Source: Rutpela maculata (Eukaryota > Arthropoda > Insecta > Coleoptera > Cerambycidae). Taken from it: a stretch of DNA of 64,000 bases. Shown in pieces: positions 1 through 9,232 of this stretch. The stretch lies in NCBI GenBank assembly GCA_936432065.2, contig OW386285.2:32791920-32855919 (forward strand), written 5' to 3'. The position numbers were made by a program, and so were the translations under genes. Under the pieces are notes generated by a model. The model saw only the letters and a program-made list of their open reading frames with translations. It did not search any database and was not told the origin of the DNA. Each line of letters opens with the position of its first letter. The first letter of the stretch is position 1.

Positions 1-446
1 AAGATATAAACTTTATTTGGGTTCTGTTAAATGCAAGACCCAGTTAATTTTTTACACCATCTAAAAGACCATGAAAAAGCGTTTTAATGATATATAGAAT
101 TATTATTAATTATTAAATTGCGAAGGGTGTAATAAAATGTTTGTATGATAGGGCCAAAATAATTTCTTCTAATGATTAAATATTAGGCAATGAGGAACGC
201 TTTATAAAAGAGGTTCTTATAAACAATCAATACCCTGAAGCCTTTGTTGATAGCACTTTCACATCTATAGAAAACAGGTTAAAAACGTACTCTTCGCAAT
301 TTACTAGGCTTTTTATATAATTGTTCACATTCTATGATACTCTTCGCAGTTTTCTTGTAAATAATGTTAGTTTTTGGACATCCTAAATTTAGTGATATCA
401 ACTTTATTTTGAAAAAAATTATATAAACAAAATGAGAAAAAAAACT
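1..446. other. AT-rich sequence without a gene
   Basis: No coding region is seen. Positions 318-410 resemble 34284-34372 in the same orientation (shared 'ctcttcgcagttt' and flanking words). In the second case this stretch lies just upstream of a hammerhead-like motif and a copy of repeat X. It may therefore be the decayed outer part of a repeat-X unit whose better preserved part starts near 1016. Confidence 0.4.
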
Positions 447-520
447 TCCAATTTGTCTGGGATTCGAACACATGATCTTTGGATTGGAAGGCAAAACTTT
501 AGCCACTCGACCATCATACA
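447..520 (-). pseudogene. tRNA-like remnant (pseudogene or SINE head)
   Basis: The minus strand carries an A-box-like 'tggtcgagtggctaa' and, about 45 nt later, a B-box-like 'gtgttcgaatccc' in tRNA order and spacing, with an anticodon-like loop between them. The anticodon stem has mismatches and the acceptor stem does not close, so a functional tRNA is unlikely. It may be a decayed tRNA gene or the promoter head of a tRNA-derived SINE. Confidence 0.4.
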
Positions 521-885
521 TTACTACAAAAATTGAATGTCTGCAATATATATCTTTCGAGAATCGTATTTCAACGCATTAGAAATTTTATTATAAAATA
601 TATTTGACCGAATATGCGCTCCGGGCTATTGCAGTTCGCGGAGAAGTTTTGCATTTTCCGCCGCGTAATATTAATCTACAAAGCTGATTTTTTGTCTACA
701 AGGAGTTTATGCACTATTTCGATTAAAAATCACATTCTACCTCCGCTTAAAGGTGGCTAAATCTTTGAAGACAACAAATATAAAAGGGTGAAATTAAATT
801 TTACAGTTAATTTCATTAATAAACAAACTGAGTAATTTAAACAAATTTTTTCAATTTAATATTTATTCTTATAATCGTAGATAAA

Positions 886-1015
886 GTATAGTATTCAACT
901 TGCGGTAATGGTAATAACTCACTTGATGAATTACAGCACTCGCCTACGGCTCGTCCTGTAAACTTTCATCTGCGTGAGTTTTTACCTAGATTACCGCTCG
1001 TTGAATAATATACTT
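886..1015. repeat. 130-bp foldback palindrome
   Basis: The left half ('gtattcaacttgcggtaat', then 'taactcac') and the right half ('gtgagttttta', then 'attaccgctcgttgaata') are reverse complements with a few mismatches. The inner part ('gatgaattacag' against 'ctgtaaactttcatc') pairs as well. The loop is near 'cactcgcctacggctcg'. It resembles a short MITE or foldback element. It directly abuts the first repeat X copy. Confidence 0.7.
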
Positions 1016-1230
1016 TTTCTTGCTTTAAAATGCTAAGAATCCTATCATGTAATTCGACTTCATCAGTATTAGCTGGAAGAGTGGTTGTTTTGATTGGTTA
1101 TGCAATAATGAGTGTTTTAATGTATTTACCTAACTAGTATATTAGCGTGCCCATATTAAGGCAACAATATAATGAAATATATGTTGTGATTTGCTTAATA
1201 CCTAAATAATATTCTCTAAAATAAAATATA
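1016..1230 (+). repeat. repeat X, copy 1
   Basis: This is a dispersed family recognised by 'aaaatgctaagaatcc', 'ataatgagtgttttaa', 'tagtatattagcgtgccc' and 'acctaaataatattctct' in that order. Related copies lie near 34466, 40612, 57060-58592 (several, both strands) and 60375. This copy is divergent and has no hammerhead core next to it. Confidence 0.75.
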
Positions 1231-2199
1231 TAGAATACTACCAAAAATATAAACGCGTTTTTTTTTCTTACCAACGTTGTTAAATAATATAGCTTTCGTA
1301 GTTGAAATATTATCCTGATATGAACTCTTTTCTATGAAATAACAACGAACGGAAGCTAAAAGATCTCACAAAATATTAAGCGACCGGTTGAGAGATTTAA
1401 CAAATATTATTTTTAATGATCAAATTATGTGTTGCCCGAAGATGCGATACTAATTAAATTTACAGAGCCCGTCTCTAAGCAAAGAAAACTGTTCTTTCAT
1501 TATATGATATAACTTCTCAGAAAGAAAAACAATTTCAAAATAAATATGAAACCTGTCTATGTTTTAAGATTATTATATATAAATTGTAAATCATGTGGAG
1601 ATACTCGGGATGTGGCTGAAATGAGAGAGACGCACACGCGAGCACACTCATTAAAAATAATTTTCGCTCTTGGTACACCAGCGGTTTGTAAGCGATACCA
1701 CTGCCAATTTAACTTGGATTAATTTTACTTGAAAAATCTCCATTCCAGATTCATTACGACCTAAAGTATTACTGTCTCATTTGTGCGCGTTACGTGGAAA
1801 GGTATATTTGTTCATGTAACAGTATTAACTACGAGCAATAGCTATTTTACGTAATTTTAGCTATATAAATAGAAGATATTTACATAAAGTATTTATGAGA
1901 ATATAAGACTCAGTCTGCAACTGTTTTTGATTCTTATCTCAATGCAAGAAACTGATGAAAAGATTAGAGCTTAGCCGCTCTATAACAGGACTGGATCCCA
2001 AGAAAATTAGGCATGACTTCAGATGGGTACTAAATGTACCCTCTGCTCTTCCACTTAACCCCAGAAAATAACATTTTACAAGTAACGTATATAATAGTTT
2101 CAAATTTACTTAATACTTAAACAGGAAGGGACGACATACACATAAGTAGAAAAAGAAAGAAAGAAGGAGATAAATAAAAATACATGAAAAGAAGAAGTA
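1231..2199. other. AT-rich stretch with no recognised gene
   Basis: No open frame here resembles a known protein. I see no repeat shared with the rest of the window, apart from the decayed RT-A tail that begins near 2200. Confidence 0.5.
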
Positions 2200-2305
2200 T
2201 GTGATTTAATATCACTGTTGAGTAAATAGATAGATATTCTTTAAATTTTATTTTAAACAATCTCTCATTTAGAATGTTGTATTGTGTGAGTATCTCATTA
2301 TTATA
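2200..2305 (-). pseudogene. RT-A, C-terminal end (separated by a TIR element)
   Basis: Read on the minus strand from 2305, the frame gives 'YNNEILTQYNILNERLFKIK', which continues the RT-A frame that stops at the TIR element boundary at 3563. The related end of the 28.5-32.6 kb LINE reads 'KIYNSIPSAIKNKPISAFKY', so this is the last part of the same kind of LINE protein. The frame rejoins through the TA dinucleotide at 2306-2307 / 3561-3562. Confidence 0.6.
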
Positions 2306-2307
2306 TA

Positions 2308-3560
2308 CAGGGTGTAATCAGTTTCATGTCATTAAAAAACTGGTGGTGGGGAATGACTTAACGAACAAAAAAAATTATATAACTTGGGATCTAAAACCCA
2401 TAGTTTTAGAAAAAAAAAACAGAGACCGCGCGTCGGCGAGGATACAAGTTGATAATCACACTTTTTTATGGCTTTTTAAAAGTAGGTAAGGTAAGGTCTT
2501 TAAAGGTGCGGTAAAGATGAAAGACATCGACGTTTACTGAGTGCTTAGTAGATCTGAAGAAAACTATACTCTCCCTTGTGCAATATTTTAGTTTCTGTGG
2601 GCACTTCGTTAAGTACACACGTCGAATCCGTTCGTTGTTTTCTTATGTTGCTTTTATTCTTTTTGAATTTTGGACCACGTATTTACAGTTAAGATTTATT
2701 TTATTGACTTACCGTTCAAGTCGTTAAGTTCTTGATTACGTACAGACACTACTTGTTCGTTCTTTTTGTGTTGCTTTTTAGATTTTGAAAGTTTTTATTT
2801 GTATTTTCTTTATTGATGTTAGTTGATAGTTTAGTGTGGTATTTTAATGTGCATAGAAACCATAAAAAATAATCCTAATTTACCAAATGTGTTGAACGGA
2901 GTGCGTATGTCCTTAGTTCGACGTGCCGAAGAGTGTATTGATGCAGATAGAAGCCATTTCGAACAATTTATGTAAACCAACAAATTTATTGGTAAGTTCT
3001 AGATTTATCGAATATTTTAGTTTTCGATACCTGATCGGCAATTAGTTAAATAAATCAGATTTCTTCCTAACTTAAAATACACATAATTGTTTTCTGTTAT
3101 CTTATCTCAGACGTCTAACTCTTTATTCCCAATGTCAAGCAATAATTTCTCATTTTTTAAGCTTCTAACCCACAACACCCAATTAGGTTACAAATGTTAA
3201 TAAACCACATGTAAATCTGAAAAATTATAAACAACAATAAAAGCTCCAATATTTTGTTCTAAATTAAAAAAACACACATGTAAAGAAATGCTGTGTTTAA
3301 ACTTCTACGCCCATCATTTGCTTGCAGTTCTGCAAAAAGAAATAACGAATTATTTACATTTTTATAATTGGGACAATTTAAAGGGAACTATACGATCATT
3401 GACCCAGAAAGGCAGTGGTTTTCAAATGTTTCCTACCCTAATATTCAAATTGTTGACCTAGGTCGGTTTTTTTCCTAGAGGAACAAGTCATAGAGGTTTT
3501 TTGTTTGTCTTGTTGGTCCCCATTACCAATTTTTTTTATAACGAAACTGATTACACCCTG
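2308..3560. mobile_element. 1.25 kb non-autonomous TIR DNA element (TA target)
   Basis: Both ends carry 'cagggtgtaatcagtttc' as an inverted repeat, flanked by TA on each side (2306-2307 and 3561-3562). Similarity continues inward for about 50 bp (two short poly-A tracts, then 'tgg.ggggaatgac' against 'tgg.aatggggacc'). No transposase-like frame is present inside. TA flanks and 'CAGGGTG' ends suggest Tc1/mariner-type mobilisation. It interrupts the C-terminal coding part of RT-A. Confidence 0.8.
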
Positions 3561-3562
3561 TA

Positions 3563-4755
3563 TTTTATATATGTTAAAGCTGAAAGATCTTTCGAATTGA
3601 GATGTTCGATGAATAGGAGTCGTTAAAATGTCTTTGTTTCTGGCATTAATTCTGTGTACATCAGTTCGAATTACCAATTTGTTATACAGATAGGAAGGTA
3701 GTTTGGTGCATACAATTTTGTGATAGAGACAGGCAGAATGGAATTGAGATCTATTCTTCATATTTAACCAGGGTAGCCCTTTGAGTTTATGAGATGCATG
3801 CTCATATTTTAGGATGCCAAATATAAATCTAATGCAGCTATTCTGAACTTTCTGTATTTTATTTTCACTCTTTGTCGAGAGATGGAGCATAAACTTGACA
3901 ACAAAAGTTAAAGTTTGATAGAACAAGAGTTTCACATAGAAGTGTTTTAATATTCCGAGGTAAATAAGATCTAAGAAGAAACAAAAGTGTTAATTTACAA
4001 TAAGCGAGACATGAAGTATATGTCTAAATGAGTTATCTAAAATAATACCAATATTACGTATATTGTTTACGACTGGAATATTCGTACCTATTATTGATTT
4101 GTAAATCAATATTATGTTCAATCCTGACACAAGAAGATTTGCCTCCGAAAATTATAACTGCAGATTTGGTCGGGTTTATTAGCAAATGATGTTGACGAGA
4201 GACGGAAGACATTGTTTGTAAATCAGCACTTATTTTGGTAAGTGCCACTTGATATTTGTGAGGTTCGAAGCTATGGTATATTTGAATGTCATCTGCTTAC
4301 ATATGCATTTTTGAATATTTTAGATAGCTGATAAAGTTACTAGTGTATATTGTAAAAAGCAAAGGTCCTAAAATGGATCCTTGTGTTACGCCCACCGTTA
4401 TATGTAAAGGAACCGATGAGTTGCTGAGTGGTACTTTTTGCGCGTCCTCGTGTCTACTCTTTATAAGATTAATGGCATTTGTATCAAGGCCGGTAAAGTT
4501 CAGAATTTCCACTGAGAGTTCATGGTTGAGAGTATCGAAGGCTTTAGTACAATCCAGTAATACTAGAGCCGTTAGCTTACTTTTATCAGTTGCTTCGAGG
4601 ATGTCATCTATTATTTGCAGAATTGCAGTAGTGCATCTGTATGCTGGCCGAAAATCAGACTGATTTTCCGGTAGAATATTGTATTCGTTAATATGCTCTC
4701 GGAGTTGTTGATAAATGATTTTTTCGAATATTTTATAAATGGTTGGGAGGTTCAA
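3563..4755 (-). pseudogene. RT-A: LINE reverse transcriptase remnant
   Basis: The minus-strand translation starts at 'LPTIYKIFEKIIYQQLREHI' and runs through the RT core: 'VLLDCTKAFDTLNHE' (motif A, with the catalytic Asp), 'GVTQGSILGPLLFTIYTS' (motif B) and 'KMHM' just before the expected YADD site. The frame then breaks. It resumes at 4054-4248 and 3563-3935 with 'IQKVQNSCIRFIFGI' and 'HRTSQFERSFSFNIYKI', which match the C-terminal part of the LINE at 29.7-32.4 kb. No endonuclease part is present, so it is 5'-truncated. Several frameshifts and stops make it inactive. It belongs to the CR1/Jockey-like group; the clade is not certain. Confidence 0.8.
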
Positions 4756-5488
4756 TCATCAAAGGTTTAAAAGGTTTAAAAAGCCAATCCGGCTTTAGTG
4801 AGAACTATAGTACTAATAATGCTCTTCTAAAAATAACTGATGATATTTTTGGAGGTTTGGATAAGAGAAAGATCACTATAATTCTTTCAATTGATTACAC
4901 CAAATCATTTGATATCATGAACCATAAATTATTATGTTCGAAACTCAAATATTATTGATTTGATGAAACAACACATTTTATAAAATTATTCCTCAGTATT
5001 CCACGTATCAAATGATAAAGCTGTCGTATATGGTGCACCTCAAGGGCTAATTTTAGCTTCGTCATTATTTATAATTTATACGTCTAATTTTCATCACTAT
5101 TTACAACATTCTAAATCTAAATTTTATGCAGATGATACACAATTATACTATACCTTTAACATTCAACATCTAGAAAATAAGGTCGATCTGTTCGGGAAAG
5201 AAATCAATGCATTGGTTCTTATTTAAAAAAATCACTCCCTTTCTAATAAATCGTCAGCTATATTATTTCGTACGGCCAAGGAGCGCCAGAGAACCATCTC
5301 TATATCAGTTTATGGATATAAGTTAGAATATAAGGAAGAAATGAAATGTCTAGGTTTAAATATTGGTTTGAATATTAAATGAACTATTTAGTCAGGAAAT
5401 CATATTGTTTATTAAAAACTATCTACGCTAACAAACACTGTCTCAATAAAAATTCAAAAATTGTGTCATGTGATTCAATCATACTATA
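4756..5488 (+). pseudogene. RT-B part 1: LINE reverse transcriptase remnant
   Basis: The plus strand reads 'SQSGFSENYSTNNALLKI', 'ILSIDYTKSFDIMNHKLL' (motif A), 'VYGAPQGLILASSLFIIYTS' (motif B) and 'KFYADDTQLYYTF' (motif C, YADD intact), then a thumb-like region, with frameshifts and stops. It lies head to head with RT-A at about 4755 but has different residues, so it comes from a different subfamily. The frame is cut at the TA at 5487-5488 and resumes at 8174. Confidence 0.8.
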
Positions 5489-5934
5489 CCGGGTGATTCA
5501 GTTTGGTATTCGCCCCCCTGTATCTTTTTTATTTTAACAGAAAACTACAATAAACCATATATATTTGTAAATCGTTTGTCAAGCTCTATCGAATGACGTC
5601 CTTAAATCATCTCTTTGATCACATATGCCAAAATAACGATAGTCAACTTTTTTTTTTCAAATGGTATGCTATGCATTTTTTTGCCGATTGTTGTAGAGCT
5701 TCTCATTCTGCATTCAACCATGTGAAAAAAGTATACACTTCCATAAGGAAAATTTCGAGAAAATTAATAAAATACGAAAAAACTTCATTTAAAGTTTTGT
5801 TTCTGATTCAACATACTTAGCCATGGAAAGAATTGAATTTTGTCATTGTTAGTAATGTCAAATTGAAAATACTGTTATCTGTGACTGTGTTATTCGTTTT
5901 TGTTTCATGTTATACTTCTAAATAGATTTACACA

Positions 5935-6988
5935 ATGGTATCTTACACTAATGAAGAAAAATTGGACATGATATTAATTTATGGAGAGTGCGGAAAAACA
6001 GTGAAGCAGCCAAACGTTTATATCAAGATCGCTTTCGAAATAGGTCGGTACCATCACACAAAATATTTGCAAAATTGGCAAGAAATACGAGCGAAAGTGG
6101 AAGTTTTGAGAAAAAAAGAAACGTTTTTAAGCCCAGAACCGCACGAGATGAGGAACATACAGTTGCAGTTTTAGCCCGTGTTTTCGTAGACCCGCATATT
6201 TCTATTCGTCAGTTAGCGAGAGAAACTGATATTTCATATTCTTCAATTCAAAGAATTCTGAGAGACAATAAACTGCGACCATATAAAATACATTTACATC
6301 AGGGCTTGCTTCCAGGAGATTACGAGAGACGTCTACATTTTGTAGCGTGGTTGGCAGTTGCTCAAGAAATGACTATTAAGATCACATCATGTGGTCAGAT
6401 GAATCCCGTTTCCATAATAATGGAATTGTCAATAGACATAACTGCCATTATTGGTCACAGGATAATCCTCACTGGCTTCGGGAAACTAATTTCCAAAATA
6501 TCTGGGGAATTAATGTATGGTGTGGAATTCTCAACGGACAAATTATAGGACCAAAGTTTCACGAAGGCACGCTTACTGAAGAAAGATATCTACAGTTTTT
6601 AAGATAAGAGTTGTTAAATTTCATAGAAGACGTTCCATTACATATTAGGTATAACATGATATTACAACAAGATGGGACACCGCCACATAATGCTATAATT
6701 GTAACGAATTACTTAAATGCAGCTTATCCAGGTAGATGGATCAGAAATCGTAGTGAGGCAGTCAAGTGGCCTGCCAGATCACCGGATCTCACACCGTGTG
6801 ATTTTTTCCTTTGGCCATATCTAAAAGAAAGAGTGTACTTTACACCTCTAAATGATGTCGAAGATCTTAAAAATAGAATACGAATTGAATGCCGCAGATT
6901 AAATGTTGAAATTCTTCAACATGTATGTATCCAGGGCGTGATAAACACAGAAGCGAACGGAGGACTCTTCGAACATATGAAGCAATGA
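5935..6988 (+). pseudogene. DUF4817-type Tc1/mariner transposase (frameshifted)
   Basis: It would cut and rejoin the element ends. It starts at the ATG at 5935 with 'MVSYTNEEKLDMILIYGECG', the N-terminal helix-turn-helix typical of DUF4817 transposases. The frame shifts near 5990 to 'AAKRLYQDRFRNR' and the second DNA-binding part 'SIRQLARETDISYSSIQRIL'. It shifts again near 6380 to 'MWSDESRF' (first catalytic Asp) and has an in-frame stop at 6605-6607. The rest gives 'ILQQDGTPPHN' (second Asp) and 'WPARSPDLTPCDFFLW' (third Asp). Counting to the Asp of 'PCD', 42 residues separate the last two catalytic residues. All three acidic residues survive, but two frameshifts and one stop make it non-functional as it stands. 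Family assignment is by motif reading. Confidence 0.85.
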
Positions 6989-7435
6989 ATAATGTTTTTA
7001 TTTTCTTAATTGTTAGTTAGTTTTCAAGTATTGGTAGTTTTTTTATTGGCAATTGTTATTTATTATTAGTTGTTATTTTAATAATATTGTTGAGTGTTAT
7101 TATCATTAATTAACTAAAGATACGACATTAAATGTTTGTTTATATAGAAATGAATTACATGATTATTTAAAAACAGAACCTTGTTTGGTCAAAACATCAA
7201 ACTTTGTTTCGAAATTTTTATGCCTCATCAGTGCCGTACACAATCCTCGAAAAATCCCTCTTTTTCGAATCTGATTTGCCTAGTTGGTACTAGTTACATT
7301 ACTTACAATGTCAACATTCAATTGCTTCCTTGGCTAACTATGCTGATTCAGAAAAACCTTTGAATGACGTTTTATCATATTTTATTAATTTTTTCGAAAT
7401 TTTCCTTTTGTTGAAGAATGAATTTTAACATTTTA

Positions 7436-7830
7436 ACATCTGCAGCATTCAATTCGTATTCTAGTTTTAAGATCTTCGACATCATTTAGAGGTATAAAGT
7501 AAACTTTTTCTTTCAGATAAAACCAAAGGAAGAAATCTAACGGTGTTTAAAAACGTTTCTTTTTTTCTCAAAACTTCCACTTTCGCTCATATTTCTTGCC
7601 AATTTTGCAAACATTTTGACTGATAGTACCGGCCTATTTCGAAAGCGATCTTGATATAAACGTTTGGCTACTTTGTTTTTTCCGCACTCTCCGTAAATTG
7701 ATATCATGTCCATTTTTTTTTCCATTATTGTAAGATACCATTGTGTAAATCTATTTAGAAGTATAACATAAAACAAAAACGAATAACACAGTATTTTCAA
7801 TTTGACATTACTAACAGTGACATAATTCAA
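7436..7830 (-). pseudogene. Internally deleted inverted copy of the same transposase
   Basis: The minus strand reads 'MDMISIYGECGKNKVAKRLY' then 'SESGSFEKKRNVFK', the N-terminal part of the 5935-6988 transposase. At about 7548 it jumps to the C-terminal equivalent, seen as nucleotide similarity between 7436-7547 and the reverse complement of 6791-6905. The catalytic core is deleted. Interestingly, this copy keeps the N-terminal frame that the plus-strand copy lost near 5990. Confidence 0.75.
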
Positions 7831-8173
7831 TTGTTTCCATGGCTAACTATGTTGAATCAGAAACAAAACCTTTAAATGAAGTTTTTTCGTATTTAATTAA
7901 TTTTCTCGAAATTTTCCTTATGGAAGTGTATACTTTTTTCACATGGTTGAATGCAGAAAGAGAAGCTCTACAACAATCGGCAAAAAAATGAATAGCATAC
8001 CATTTAAAAAAAAAAGTTGACTATCGTAATTTTGGCATATGTAATCAAAAAGATCATTTAAGGACGTCATTCGATAGAGCTTGACAAACGATTTGCAAAT
8101 ATATATGGTTTATTGTAGTTTTCTGTTAAAATAAAAAAGATACAGGGGGCGAATACCAAACTGAATCACCCGG

Positions 8174-8492
8174 TATATGTTTAACTATTGTGATGTCGTT
8201 TATGGCCCGTGCTTTGATCTAAACACCTCCTCGCGAGTACAACAAGTTTAAAATCCATGCATTAGGTTTATTTATGTTTTACATCGTAGAGATTATGTAT
8301 GCAGATATGTCAGGAATCGTATGGTCAAAAATGCATTATAGTAGAGCTCTCCATATTGCTTGCTTTACCCACAACCTTGCAAACGTGCAATATCCAACAT
8401 ACTTGTATAATGAACTTGAACCAGATATAATATTCATCGGATTAATTAAGATATACAGATGAACTTACCGTACCTATACATTTTACAGGACA
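8174..8492 (+). pseudogene. RT-B part 2
   Basis: The translation gives 'MFNYCDVVYGPCFDLNTSSR', equivalent to 'NFADSVYRPCIDAEDNRR' of the 28.5 kb LINE, then 'HSRALHIACFTHNLAN'-like and 'YPTYLYNELEPD' segments in other frames, ending in 'LTVPIHFTG'. It follows directly from part 1 across the Tc1/mariner composite and is cut again at 8493 by the next element. Confidence 0.7.
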
Positions 8493-9210
8493 AGGACAAT
8501 GTTAAAAATAGTTGATTTTTGGTCCCCATCGCAGAACGCATAAGACCCAGAGAAAATGGTCGAAAAAGGCTCAAAATTAATAAAAATACGCCTTAGTAGT
8601 ATCAAAAGGCAGTGGAAAATTCTTATTTCACCCCTGAAAACGTAAGACCAACCCCTAAAATTGCTTTAAATAATTGCTTATACTGAATGTAAAAATTATA
8701 TTTATTTTATGATAACTATTAGGTATCGATTCGATAGAGATATCAAAAGAGTAAAAACTACCCCTATTCATGAGCTAGGGTGGAACGCTATACATAGCAC
8801 CTAACATTAAAAAAATAGGTACCAAGGTGATTAAAATGTACAAAATGATTTTTTAATACTAGTTGAGCCAGACCTTCAACTGATCGTGACCTCAGCATCC
8901 CCACTTTCAAAAACAACCCCAATAAGGGTATGAAATAATATTCGCAGCAAGTATTATCACGAAAAAGCGCTTTAGTTAGCGACCCTGGAAACCACCAAAC
9001 TACCTTATTCTGTAGACACTCTCGGATACTAAAAAAAATGCCACGGCACTTCGTAATGCACAAAATTATTTTCTACTAGTAAAAGGGACAGACAGCCACT
9101 GACGTGAGTATTCTTATTACGAAAAACTATCTCTATACGAATATGAAAGATATTTACAGCACGTAATGTTACAATAGATTTGTATGGTTTTAGTCAACGT
9201 TTTTTAAATA

Positions 9211-9232
9211 AAGAACAAGTAGCGAGTTTAGA
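9211..9232 (+). repeat. 22-bp target-site duplication, left copy
   Basis: The stretch from 'aagaacaagtagcgag' to 'tttaga' is repeated exactly at 11176-11197. It flanks the RTE-like insertion. Confidence 0.85.

Larger units (their letters stand above)
5489..8173. mobile_element. Tc1/mariner-type composite with about 640-bp inverted arms
   Basis: The outer ends are 'ccgggtgattcagtttgg' and its reverse complement, each flanked by TA (5487-5488, 8174-8175). The left arm 5489-6132 and right arm 7548-8173 are near-identical inverted copies that include the 5' end of the transposase frame. The right side is an internally deleted copy: in minus orientation it joins sequence equivalent to 5489-6132 directly to sequence equivalent to about 6791-6920. 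A further piece of the inner arm is at 7310-7410. This looks like a full-length element fused tail to tail with a deleted one. Removing it with one TA rejoins the RT-B frame. Confidence 0.85.

Noticed and set aside
447..520. Functional tRNA gene
   Set aside because: Boxes A and B are recognisable, but the anticodon stem has mismatches and the acceptor stem does not form.
4343..4663. 106-codon plus-strand open frame
   Set aside because: It is the complement of the RT-A coding frame and has no protein-like features of its own.
4833..4850. CTGATGA word (possible hammerhead core)
   Set aside because: It is part of the LINE coding text 'KITDDI'; there is no GAAA at the right distance and no pairing stems. 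CTGATGA words at 1950 and 29336 were rejected for the same reason.
4297..4958. Twin-priming inversion of one LINE
   Set aside because: Both sides cover the same RT region with different residues, so they are two elements and not an inverted 5' part of one.
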